Part shown: positions 17,421 through 24,215 of the stretch, one piece after another
Position numbering within the stretch: the stretch's first letter is position 1
Layout of the letters: each line of letters begins with the position of its first letter
DNA from: Edaphobacter bradus
GTDB taxonomy: Bacteria; Acidobacteriota; Terriglobia; Terriglobales; Acidobacteriaceae
Assembly (NCBI RefSeq): GCF_025685645.1
Contig: NZ_JAGSYF010000004.1
Coordinates: 248,001 to 312,000 of the forward strand
Direction of reading: 5' to 3'
Length of the DNA: 64,000 nucleotides
Notes under the pieces: model-generated
Databases searched by the model: none
What the model was told of the DNA's origin: nothing
Seen by the model: the letters and a program-made list of their open reading frames with translations, nothing else
Program-made: the position numbers and the translations under genes

Positions 17421-18095
17421 TTAGAAATGGACGTATAAGCCGAAGCCGGGTTCGAAGGTGGAGGTGTACTTATTAACGTTGAGGTAGTTCTGGTAGAAGT
17501 CCGGCGAGCGGTAGAAGAGCTGACGAGCCAGGACGCGGACGCCAAAGTGGGGGCTGATAGCCTTTTCAAGGCCGACGGTGTAGTAGATGGCGCCGGCGCC
17601 CTGATTGGGAAGGCCCTGGCCTCCTCCGGAGGTTGGGCGGAAATAGAGGAGACCGCCACCGCCGCCGAAGAAGGGCTGGGCGCCGAGGATCTGGTGGGTT
17701 GGGTGGGCGACGTAGCCGAGGGTGAATTCGAGGTTGCTGGCCTGGGCTCCGCCAACGATGACCGCGCTGAAGTTATGGGTGTAACGGGAGTATCCGATGT
17801 TGAACTCGCCGCCCTTCCAGGGAGACTTGGTGTAGCGGAAAGCGATGAGTGCGCCGACGGTGCTGCTGGTGTTGTGGTCCTGGCTCTGGCCGAGGTAGTT
17901 GGTTCCGGAGACGTCGCGTGTGAGGACGCCTACGCCGCTCAGGGCGAAGTCGACTCGCCCGAGCTGGCGGTCGAGCGCGCTGGTTCCGCTGGAGGCCTGA
18001 GCGTGGGCCGCGGGTGTTGCTACGAAGGCCGCGAGGCTTGCGGCGAGGCAGAAAACGAGGCTCCGGACACACAGCGGGCGAGACACAGACAACAT
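17421..18095 (-). CDS. Outer-membrane beta-barrel protein
   Basis: A predicted 224-residue outer-membrane protein. A signal peptide ends at about AAHAQA (residue 33). The mature part shows alternating amphipathic strands (for example GEFNIGYSRYTHNFSAVIVGG), Gly-rich turns, and a terminal Phe preceded by FEPGFGLYVHF, as recognised by the BAM machinery. The size suits an 8-stranded OmpW/OmpA-like barrel. GGGAG lies upstream of the ATG. Its position between nfeD and slipin is unusual for that pair. The ligand or pore function is unknown. Confidence 0.75.
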   Translation of the reverse strand: MLSVSRPLCVRSLVFCLAASLAAFVATPAAHAQASSGTSALDRQLGRVDFALSGVGVLTRDVSGTNYLGQSQDHNTSSTVGALIAFRYTKSPWKGGEFNIGYSRYTHNFSAVIVGGAQASNLEFTLGYVAHPTHQILGAQPFFGGGGGLLYFRPTSGGGQGLPNQGAGAIYYTVGLEKAISPHFGVRVLARQLFYRSPDFYQNYLNVNKYTSTFEPGFGLYVHF

Positions 18096-18131
18096 CAGGC
18101 GAGAACTCCCTCAAACGAAAAATATGCCTTT

Positions 18132-19523
18132 TCAGTCTACCTTGCCCGAGGGTCTGGCGGACGGGAAGGACGGCGAAGGTTCAACGAGGAGGGTGAGGCC
18201 ATCGACGGAGCTGACCCGGACCTCGGAGCCGACGGGCAGGTCGTTGGGGGTGGGATTGAGGAGACGGGCCTGCCAGAGCTCGCCGCGGATCTCGACTTGT
18301 CCGCTGTCGTGGCCTGCGAGCGAGAGCGGCGAGCGGATGATGGCGGTGGCTCCAACCATGGCCTGAGGGCCTGTGAGGATTTTGCTGCGACGAGCGCGGA
18401 CTGCGATCCACGCGAGGCAGAGCGTGATGATGCCGAAGCCTAGTCCGGCGGCAAGGGCGACGGCGGTGTGGACGCGCAACTCGGGGATGGGGGCGTCGAC
18501 GAGCGTGGCGAGTCCGAAGACGAGAGAGATGACTCCGGCGAGGCCGAGAGCTCCGTGGCTGGCGAACTTGGCTTCGAGCACGATGAGGATGAAGGCGGCG
18601 AAGAGAAGCGCGACGGCGGTGTGGCGAACGGGGAGGAGATTGAGGCCGAATAGTCCGAGGAGAACGAGCAGGGTGCCGAGGGATCCGGGAACAATGGTTC
18701 CAGGGACGTTGAACTCAAGGTAGATGAGCAGGCCTCCGAGGACGAGAAGCAGGACGGCGAGATCGGGGTTGGTGAGGCGGCCGAGGAGACGCTCGCGGAG
18801 GGATGGCGCGAAAGTGACGATGGTGGCGTCGCGGAGGTGGAGGGTCTCGGTGGCTCCGTTGAAGCGATGGATGGTGCGGTTGTCGAGGGTGTTGAGGAGG
18901 GTGGCGTCGTCGGGGGCGGTGAGATCGATGAGGTTGAGCTTGAGGGCCTCATCGTCGCTGTAGGACTTGGAGTTGCGGACGGCGTCGATGGCGGCGTCGA
19001 GGTTGCGGTTGCGTCGGGAGGCGTAGGAGCGAAGGAAGGCTTCGGCGTCGTTCTCGATTTTTTCTTTGAGGGCGGGATCGATCTTTTCGCCGCCTTCGAT
19101 GATGGGGTGCGCGGCTCCGGCGTTGGTGCCGGGAGCCATGGCGGCGACATCGGCGGATTCGAGGAGGAAGAAACCTGCTGAGGCGGCGCGGCTGCCAGAG
19201 GGTGAGACGTAGAAGATGACTGGGATGGGAGAGTTCTCGATGGTCTGAACCATGAGGCGGGTAGAGTCGAGAAGCCCGCCGGGGGTGCCGAGGGAGACGA
19301 GGACGGCGGAGGCGTGACGCCGGGAGGCCTCAGCGAGGCCGCGCGAGAGATAGCCGGCAGTGACGGGCTGGATGGTGTCGTGGAGGGTGAGCTTGAGGAC
19401 GACGGGTTGGTTTGCGGGTTGAGTTTGGGCGAAGACGCCGATACAGCACAGCAGAGACAGAAGCGAAACAAGCTGCCTGACGCTTGATCCAGCGGTATTG
19501 CGATGTATGGCTGGCCAGTTCAT
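18132..19523 (-). CDS. NfeD-family membrane serine protease (long form)
   Basis: The 463-residue protein combines a ClpP-like serine protease domain and a membrane region with a soluble OB domain. After the signal peptide comes a crotonase/ClpP fold with LGTPGGLLDSTR and the catalytic SGSRAASAGFFLL (Ser-Ala-Gly near residue 110), and a Lys in the following helix region. Five to six membrane helices follow. The C-terminal NfeDC OB fold has VGATAIIRSPLSL and a GEL(W) motif. Homologues cleave stomatin-like proteins at the membrane, which fits the slipin nearby. The start codon lies 7 bp from an intergenic repeat (copy 2), which would supply its leader. Confidence 0.92.
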   Translation of the reverse strand: MNWPAIHRNTAGSSVRQLVSLLSLLCCIGVFAQTQPANQPVVLKLTLHDTIQPVTAGYLSRGLAEASRRHASAVLVSLGTPGGLLDSTRLMVQTIENSPIPVIFYVSPSGSRAASAGFFLLESADVAAMAPGTNAGAAHPIIEGGEKIDPALKEKIENDAEAFLRSYASRRNRNLDAAIDAVRNSKSYSDDEALKLNLIDLTAPDDATLLNTLDNRTIHRFNGATETLHLRDATIVTFAPSLRERLLGRLTNPDLAVLLLVLGGLLIYLEFNVPGTIVPGSLGTLLVLLGLFGLNLLPVRHTAVALLFAAFILIVLEAKFASHGALGLAGVISLVFGLATLVDAPIPELRVHTAVALAAGLGFGIITLCLAWIAVRARRSKILTGPQAMVGATAIIRSPLSLAGHDSGQVEIRGELWQARLLNPTPNDLPVGSEVRVSSVDGLTLLVEPSPSFPSARPSGKVD

Positions 19524-19529
19524 TCTGTG

Positions 19530-19748
19530 TGGTACCCCCTCCCGTCAAAATCGTGCAAAGTATTCAAAATAGATATTTTAGGTCTGGACTTCGCGTGCAG
19601 TTTCGTTGCCAAACCTCATTAAGTCAATGAAATCGGGCGTGGTGATATGCAAAGTCTTCCAAATAAATGTGTTAAGTTATGAGCTCCTCTGCGCACTTTT
19701 CGTGCCATTCATTGTAGAAGCAAAAAGCCCGGCTGGTCGCCGGGCTTT
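19530..19748 (+). repeat. Intergenic repeat element, copy 2
   Basis: GGTACCCCCTCCC at 19531-19543 is followed by two 26-bp units at 19556-19581 and 19650-19675 with the core CAAAGTATTC or CAAAGTCTTC. A hairpin at 19724-19748 closes the element. The order of parts is the same as in copy 1 (14187-14351), although the two copies are only partly alignable. In this copy the element begins 7 bp upstream of the divergent nfeD start, and its CCTCC tract supplies a possible ribosome binding site for nfeD on the other strand. From 19749 to 19848 I see nothing else. Confidence 0.7.
19724..19748 (+). terminator. Hairpin inside repeat copy 2
   Basis: The stem is AAAGCCCGGC / GCCGGGCTTT (10 bp) with a 5-base loop, followed by GGTTTGTT. 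It is the equivalent of the hairpin at 14326. Confidence 0.5.
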
Positions 19749-19848
19749 GGTTTGTTCCTGATTTAAGGTTATCAGGGGTGTCAAGGGTTTCCTTGTGGAA
19801 ATCAAGACACTTGGTTGAGTATCGAAAGCGGATCGCGCTTTGCGCGAT

Positions 19849-19889
19849 GGCCCACATCTGGCGATAAGACCGCCAGATATGGGGCACCC
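19849..19889. repeat. REP-like palindrome, copy R1
   Basis: GCCCACATCTGGCG, a 7-base spacer, then CGCCAGATATGGGG form an imperfect inverted repeat. A half-site GGTCAGATATGGGCCACCC lies 15 bp further on at 19904-19922. Copies R2-R4 are at 20727, 21658 and 22237. Confidence 0.75.
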
Positions 19890-20008
19890 GATTGTTGTGG
19901 TTTGGTCAGATATGGGCCACCCAGCCGGTACCAAGCGCATGCAGCACGGTTTGTAATGCTACGGTGAAGGGTTGTATCGCAAAGGCTAAGTGGTGAGGGC
20001 ACAGGCAA

Positions 20009-20473
20009 GTGACCACGTCGATTGAGCGCTTTAAGAAATACTTGTTGTTGGGGATATTGTTAGCATTCGTATATTTTGCGTATAAGGGATGTGAACTGTT
20101 CCCAGAATCCACGTTCCAGTTGTCGAGTGATTCGAGGCTGCCGAAATGGGTTACGCTCCCGCCGGGACTCACGCGCGCTGATGTTTCGCTTGCGGTGAGC
20201 TATTACATTTTTCCATGGGGCAGAAGTGCGCAATTCGTATTGCGAGATAAAAATCAGCGAGTAATACAAAAGGAAAATGGCAAGTTGAAATGTGGGGATC
20301 CTTTCGTGCTAGAAAATCCTCCCCAAGGATCTCCTCCGAGCTATCCAGGCTACGAAGCAATTACTGTCAACGGCGTGACAGAAATCATCGAACATAAAAA
20401 ACCGGAACCGATATTTTATGTAACGGACGACACGGCTGTTCGGAAACAAATAGAGTCGATCGGCTGTCGATAA
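20009..20473 (+). CDS. Hypothetical single-span membrane protein
   Basis: A 154-residue protein with a GTG start (20009) and an N-terminal hydrophobic helix (residues 11-27), followed by a periplasmic domain. LPKWVTLPPGLTRADVSL and a late GYEAITVNGVTEIIEHKKPEP segment look like a genuine domain rather than a chance frame. Base composition is AT-richer than the core genes. No name can be given. It lies between REP copies R1 and R2 in the repeat-rich accessory patch. Confidence 0.6.
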   Translation: MTTSIERFKKYLLLGILLAFVYFAYKGCELFPESTFQLSSDSRLPKWVTLPPGLTRADVSLAVSYYIFPWGRSAQFVLRDKNQRVIQKENGKLKCGDPFVLENPPQGSPPSYPGYEAITVNGVTEIIEHKKPEPIFYVTDDTAVRKQIESIGCR

Positions 20474-20587
20474 GTTGACCCTCAAATGGAGAAGGTCACC
20501 TTCCTTGAGGGACTCAAGGGATGGGATGAAGGGAGGTTTCTGTGGGGCTTGATCGGCGGATAGAAACCCATGGCCGGGTGCACGACC

Positions 20588-20698
20588 ATGCCTTCCGGTC
20601 TTAAACGCTATCAGGAGACTGGTCGAGAATCGTAGGACGGGCCACCCCGCCATTATCTTCTAGACGAACCTAGTCCCGTTCAGATAACTCGACTTTGA
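20588..20698 (+). pseudogene. Internally deleted REP-associated tyrosine transposase (RAYT) remnant
   Basis: The first 15 codons (MPSGLKRYQETGRES) resemble the usual N-terminus of IS200-like REP transposases. A stop follows, then, still in the same frame, the last 17 or so residues RHYLLDEPSPVQITRL and the natural stop. The C-terminal part is almost identical to that of the longer remnant ending at 21629. The middle of the gene, with the HUH and catalytic Tyr motifs, is gone. REP palindrome R2 starts 29 bp downstream. Confidence 0.65.
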
Positions 20699-20726
20699 TA
20701 GGAGATGGATCGCGCTGCCGCGCGAC

Positions 20727-20767
20727 GGCCCACATCTGGCGATAAGACTGCCAGATATGGGGCACCC
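20727..20767. repeat. REP-like palindrome, copy R2
   Basis: Same inverted repeat as R1, with one base change in the spacer-proximal arm. It follows the internally deleted RAYT remnant, with the shared flank GGAGATGGATCGCGCTGCCG just before it. Confidence 0.75.
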
Positions 20768-20842
20768 AGCCCCACCCAGCCAATATATCCGAGTTCCCGA
20801 TGGACCCATTATTCAATTACAGGCCGGCGTTCGGATCAAGAA

Positions 20843-21385
20843 TTACTCCTTTAGTGCTTCCCACCAAGTTAATGGCCGAACGAAGAGGAGTACTTGTCCG
20901 GGCTGCGGCGAAACTGTAACTTTACCACATGTGTTTGGCGAAACATAGCCGTGCTGAAGTATATCCTTCGTCGAGAAGTCTACTGACCTAAGCCACGAGT
21001 AATTTGATCCTCCTGAAACACACAATACATAGGGAGTGTTAATTCGGAAAGCCTCGTTGTAGTTCACAACAGGATGGTCCACAACGATAGATCCGCGATC
21101 CGTCGAGGAGTTTGGAATGTTTATTTCGCCGGTATTGAGCGTTAGTCGTAGTCGAGCAACGCCGTTCCCATCAGTTGGTATGGCGATTGCTTCTTTGCGC
21201 TCTGTCCCTACCCATACGTTCACATAGGAGGACGCCCCCACCATAGGGCGTCCGTTCCGCCCATTCACCAACTTGATTTCGAGCGTTTGTGCGGAGAGAG
21301 ACGCCCCATACAGGATCACGAAAAGCGATATTAGAAATTTGACAATGCCGGAGCACAGAAACGATTGATTCGGATAGGTTGCCAT
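20843..21385 (-). CDS. Hypothetical secreted protein
   Basis: A 180-residue protein with a signal peptide (hydrophobic residues 15-30, cleavage near SLSAQ). The mature part begins TLEIKLVNGRNGRPMVGASSYVNVW, like a carboxypeptidase-regulatory-like (CnaB or transthyretin-like) beta-sandwich. Two cysteines in the second half may form a disulphide. The AT-rich composition suits this accessory patch. The function is unknown. It could be an extracellular adhesion or binding module. It lies between the two RAYT remnants. Confidence 0.6.
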   Translation of the reverse strand: MATYPNQSFLCSGIVKFLISLFVILYGASLSAQTLEIKLVNGRNGRPMVGASSYVNVWVGTERKEAIAIPTDGNGVARLRLTLNTGEINIPNSSTDRGSIVVDHPVVNYNEAFRINTPYVLCVSGGSNYSWLRSVDFSTKDILQHGYVSPNTCGKVTVSPQPGQVLLFVRPLTWWEALKE

Positions 21386-21410
21386 TTGTGTCTCGCCGTA
21401 TTCAATTAAA

Positions 21411-21629
21411 ATCTCAGTCTCCAGGCGCCTCGTTCCCAGACCCTTCTGGCAGAAACGCTATTACGACTTCAACGTCTTCACCCACAATAAGCGTGTCGAG
21501 AAACTTAAGTACATGCACCGCAACCCGGTCAAGCGAGGTTTGGTCGAACGAGCTGATGAATGGCGTTGGTCCAGTTACCGTCATTATCTTCTAGACGAAC
21601 CTAGTCGCGTTCAGATAACTCGACTTTGA
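21411..21629 (+). pseudogene. C-terminal remnant of a REP-associated tyrosine transposase (RAYT)
   Basis: In one frame the segment reads FWQKRYYDFNVFTHNKRVEK, then a helix with YMHRNPVKRGLVERADEWRW, then SSYRHYLLDEPSRVQITRL and a stop. This is the C-terminal third of the IS200/IS605-like REP transposase family. The N-terminal HUH region is absent and there is no start codon. REP palindrome R3 begins 28 bp after the stop, in the same arrangement as at 20588-20767. The rest of 21386-21845 holds only R3. Confidence 0.75.
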
Positions 21630-21657
21630 TGGGAGATGGATCGCGCTGCCGCGCGAT

Positions 21658-21698
21658 GGCCCACCTCTGGCGATAAAGCCGCCATCTGTGGGGCACCC
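21658..21698. repeat. REP-like palindrome, copy R3
   Basis: A slightly diverged copy (CCCACCTCTGGCG / CGCCATCTGTGGGG) with the second half-site GGTCAGATGTGGGCCACCC at 21712-21730, as in R1. Confidence 0.75.
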
Positions 21699-21845
21699 AA
21701 TTGTGGTGGTTGGTCAGATGTGGGCCACCCAGCCAGAGTACCTTTCCAGCCCAATACTGGGAACATAATGTGCTCAAAGCAATTTATCGTGAGGTTATCG
21801 GAAGATGATTGTGTGATCGAAGAACAAAGACCATGAGGCGATTCG

Positions 21846-22199
21846 ATGGTTTCGTTTATTGTTGGTACGGCCTTGGTGGCAATTGCTCCCATTCTCTTTA
21901 CCGCAAGAGCTTGGTGGATTTTGCATCATGACTCGTCGCATAGCTCAGGCCGTCTGGCCCGAATTGTACTGTATCTCAACTCTGCGAGTGCTCTGCTTTT
22001 TGTCGTCGTGGTACTGCTGGATGTACTACAACGAGTGACTTTGGCATCAGTGTCGAGAATCGCTGCGCCGACTTGGTATATTTGTATCTGCATTACCGTG
22101 CTGTCCGGCATAAAGATTCGGCGTCACTTCTATCGGACCGTGTTTATTTCTAGCGGAATCATGAGCGTCGGGTGGCTAATTATAGGTTCTTTGCACTAG
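21846..22199 (+). CDS. Hypothetical small membrane protein
   Basis: A 117-residue protein with about four hydrophobic segments (residues 2-18, 41-60, 72-87, 95-115) separated by short charged loops. It starts ATGGTTTCG after the R3 flank. No conserved motif is recognised. Its composition and spacing support a real gene, but it may be specific to this group. It is followed by REP copy R4 within 40 bp. Confidence 0.5.
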   Translation: MVSFIVGTALVAIAPILFTARAWWILHHDSSHSSGRLARIVLYLNSASALLFVVVVLLDVLQRVTLASVSRIAAPTWYICICITVLSGIKIRRHFYRTVFISSGIMSVGWLIIGSLH

Positions 22200-22236
22200 G
22201 TAGGGATGTTTGTTAGATGCGCATGCGGGACTGGGT

Positions 22237-22277
22237 GGCCCACATCTGGTGATAAGACCGCCAGATATGGGGCACCC
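22237..22277. repeat. REP-like palindrome, copy R4
   Basis: Same palindrome with CTGGTG in the left arm. It is followed by a CACCCGGCACCCGGCACG tract and then by a different dispersed repeat at 22309. Confidence 0.75.
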
Positions 22278-22308
22278 GGCACCCGGCACGTGGATTGCAT
22301 CGGTGGGT

Positions 22309-22352
22309 AAACCGCAGGTCCTTCGACTCCGCTGCGCTTCGCTCAGGATGAC
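22309..22352. repeat. Dispersed CCTTCGACTCCGC...CTCAGGATGACA repeat, copy B
   Basis: AACCGCAGGTCCTTCGACTC is followed by a CGCT-rich stretch and GCTCAGGATGACA. It lies 20 bp from the 3' end of the TPR gene. Copies are at 22891 (inside the gene) and 24110 (upstream of it). Confidence 0.65.
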
Positions 22353-22370
22353 ACGGTTTGGGGTGGATGG

Positions 22371-24080
22371 TCATGGGAGGGACTGGCCGCGGGAGGCCAG
22401 GGCCTGTCTCATGCCCTGGGCTGCGGAGTTCTTCGGTTCGAGCTTGAGGGCGTTGCTGACATCGGTGGCAGAGGCGGCGGTCTGGTTGTCGTGGAGCTCG
22501 ATGCGGGCGAGGACGAGCCAGGCTTCGGCGTTGGGGCTGAGCTTGAGAGAGGTCTGCGCCTCGGCGCGCGCTTCGGCGAGGTTGCCGCTCTGCTCGCGGA
22601 CCTGGGCGAGGCCGGCGTGTGCGAGGGAGGATTTCGGATCGGCGGCGAGGGCGGACTGGAACTGCTGCTCGGCCTCGGGGACGAGGCCCTGGGCGAGGTA
22701 GTCGCGACCGAGCTGCACGTACTGGCTGGCTCGCTCGGCAGGAGGCAGGGTGGCCATGCGCATCGCGCGCATCTGGTCGAGCTGGAAGGCGGCCTGGCGG
22801 AAGGAGGTCTCGGAGTAGGTGCGGCGGATGCGCTCGACGGGTTCGACATCGTTTGATGGTTGCGACTTTGGCTGCGCGGAGAGAGAAGCAGGTCCCTTCG
22901 ACAGGCTCAGGGCAGGCTCCTCCACTCCGCTCCGCTCCGGTCGGGATGACACATTCTTGGGTGTGGATGCTCGGCCTTGGGAGATGCGTGTCTTGAGCTC
23001 GGCGGCCTCGGTGTCGTGAGGGTGGAGCTTGAGGGCCTGATCGATCTCGCGCTGGGCTCCGGCGAAGTCGCCGCGACGGAGGAGGGAGACGGCGAGGTTG
23101 TAGTGGAAGTCGGCGTCGTTGGGATCGGCGGCGACGGCACGCTGGAAGAGCGGGACGGCGTCGTGGCCCTGACGGCTGGAGGCAACGGCCTGATTGTTGA
23201 CGACCTCGGGAAGCGGAAGGCGGCTGGCGACGAAGGCGAAAGCGGATTCGGCGTCGGCGTAGCGGGCGGAGTTGAAGCGCGCGAGGCCGAGGTAGAAGTT
23301 GGCTTCGAGGGCGCGGGGATCGGTGTGCGGGATCTTTTGAAGCGTCGCGGCAGCGTGGTCGAAGTCGCGCTCGCTGTACTGGGTCTTGCCGAGGGCGAGG
23401 AGCGCGGCGGTGTAGGTTGGAGCCTCCTGCACGGCGAGCTGAAGGCGCATGATGCGCTCCTGTGGTGTGGGCGCGGTAACGCCGCGGATGTAGTTCTCAA
23501 AGGCGCTGAGCTTGACCTGGCCGGGGGCGGCGAGGAAGGTCCCCTGGGCGACGTTGAATTTGGGGTCGATCTGTCGGGCGATCTTCCATGCGACGGCGTT
23601 CTGGACGTCGAAGAGGCGGGGGAGCTCGGCGGAGTCTTCGAGCGGGGCGGACATGTGCAGGTTATTGACGTCGAGGACCTGGGCCTGAACGGTGATGCGG
23701 CCGTTGGAGACGTTGAAGCTGCCGATGACGACGATGTTCGCGTCGAGGGTCTGGGCGATGCGGATGGTGGTGGCGCGGGTGGGCTTGAAGTCGAGGGGAA
23801 GGCCGAGATGATCGAGTGCGTAGAGACGATCATCGCGCGAGATGGTGAGGAAGCCGGCGGAGTTCAGGCGCTGGTTGAGGGTGTCGGGAAAGGAGTCGCC
23901 GATCCAGCTCAGGTTCGACTGACCGGAGCGGTTCTCGAAGGGCAGGACGAGGACGAAGTGGCCTCCGTTGCCGGGATTGTCGGGCGACTGTTTTGCGAGG
24001 CCGGTGAGGGTGCAGAGAAGAATCGCCAGTGGCAGCCAGTGGCTGCACCGTTTGGAGCGGAGTCGAGTAGGCCAGAGCAC
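22371..24080 (-). CDS. TPR-repeat protein with N-terminal FlgO/TolB-like domain
   Basis: A 569-residue exported protein (GTG start; hydrophobic segment at residues 14-26). Residues 40-200 hold VLPFENRSGQSNLSWIGDSF, typical of adenylate-cyclase-associated or TolB-like sensory domains. At least six TPRs follow, around residues 200-370 and 440-560. Between the two TPR blocks is a linker (about residues 375-400) containing PERSGVEEPALSLSKG. This is the in-frame translation of dispersed repeat C. A role as a periplasmic scaffold is likely. The partner is unknown. Confidence 0.82.
   Translation of the reverse strand: MLWPTRLRSKRCSHWLPLAILLCTLTGLAKQSPDNPGNGGHFVLVLPFENRSGQSNLSWIGDSFPDTLNQRLNSAGFLTISRDDRLYALDHLGLPLDFKPTRATTIRIAQTLDANIVVIGSFNVSNGRITVQAQVLDVNNLHMSAPLEDSAELPRLFDVQNAVAWKIARQIDPKFNVAQGTFLAAPGQVKLSAFENYIRGVTAPTPQERIMRLQLAVQEAPTYTAALLALGKTQYSERDFDHAAATLQKIPHTDPRALEANFYLGLARFNSARYADAESAFAFVASRLPLPEVVNNQAVASSRQGHDAVPLFQRAVAADPNDADFHYNLAVSLLRRGDFAGAQREIDQALKLHPHDTEAAELKTRISQGRASTPKNVSSRPERSGVEEPALSLSKGPASLSAQPKSQPSNDVEPVERIRRTYSETSFRQAAFQLDQMRAMRMATLPPAERASQYVQLGRDYLAQGLVPEAEQQFQSALAADPKSSLAHAGLAQVREQSGNLAEARAEAQTSLKLSPNAEAWLVLARIELHDNQTAASATDVSNALKLEPKNSAAQGMRQALASRGQSLP
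22891..22951. repeat. Dispersed repeat copy C, inside the TPR coding region
   Basis: CCCTTCGACAGGCTCAGGGC and CTCCGCTCCGGTCGGGATGA frame a 61-bp copy read in frame in the TPR gene. It encodes part of the linker (ALSLSKG). Confidence 0.7.
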
Positions 24081-24109
24081 AGCTTGAGTATAGAGTGTTG
24101 GGTGGTGGC

Positions 24110-24189
24110 AACCGCAGGTTCCCTTCGGCTTTGCTCAGGGCAGGCCCTTCGACTCCGACGCACAAAGACGCGCGTCTCCGCTCAGGATG
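24110..24189. repeat. Dispersed repeat copy D
   Basis: An 80-bp compound copy between the TPR gene and the glycosyltransferase gene. It begins AACCGCAGGTTCCCTTCGGC and ends CTCCGCTCAGGATG, matching the ends of copy B. Confidence 0.65.
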
Positions 24190-24215
24190 TTTGTCAGGGA
24201 CCGGTATTGTGGTGC

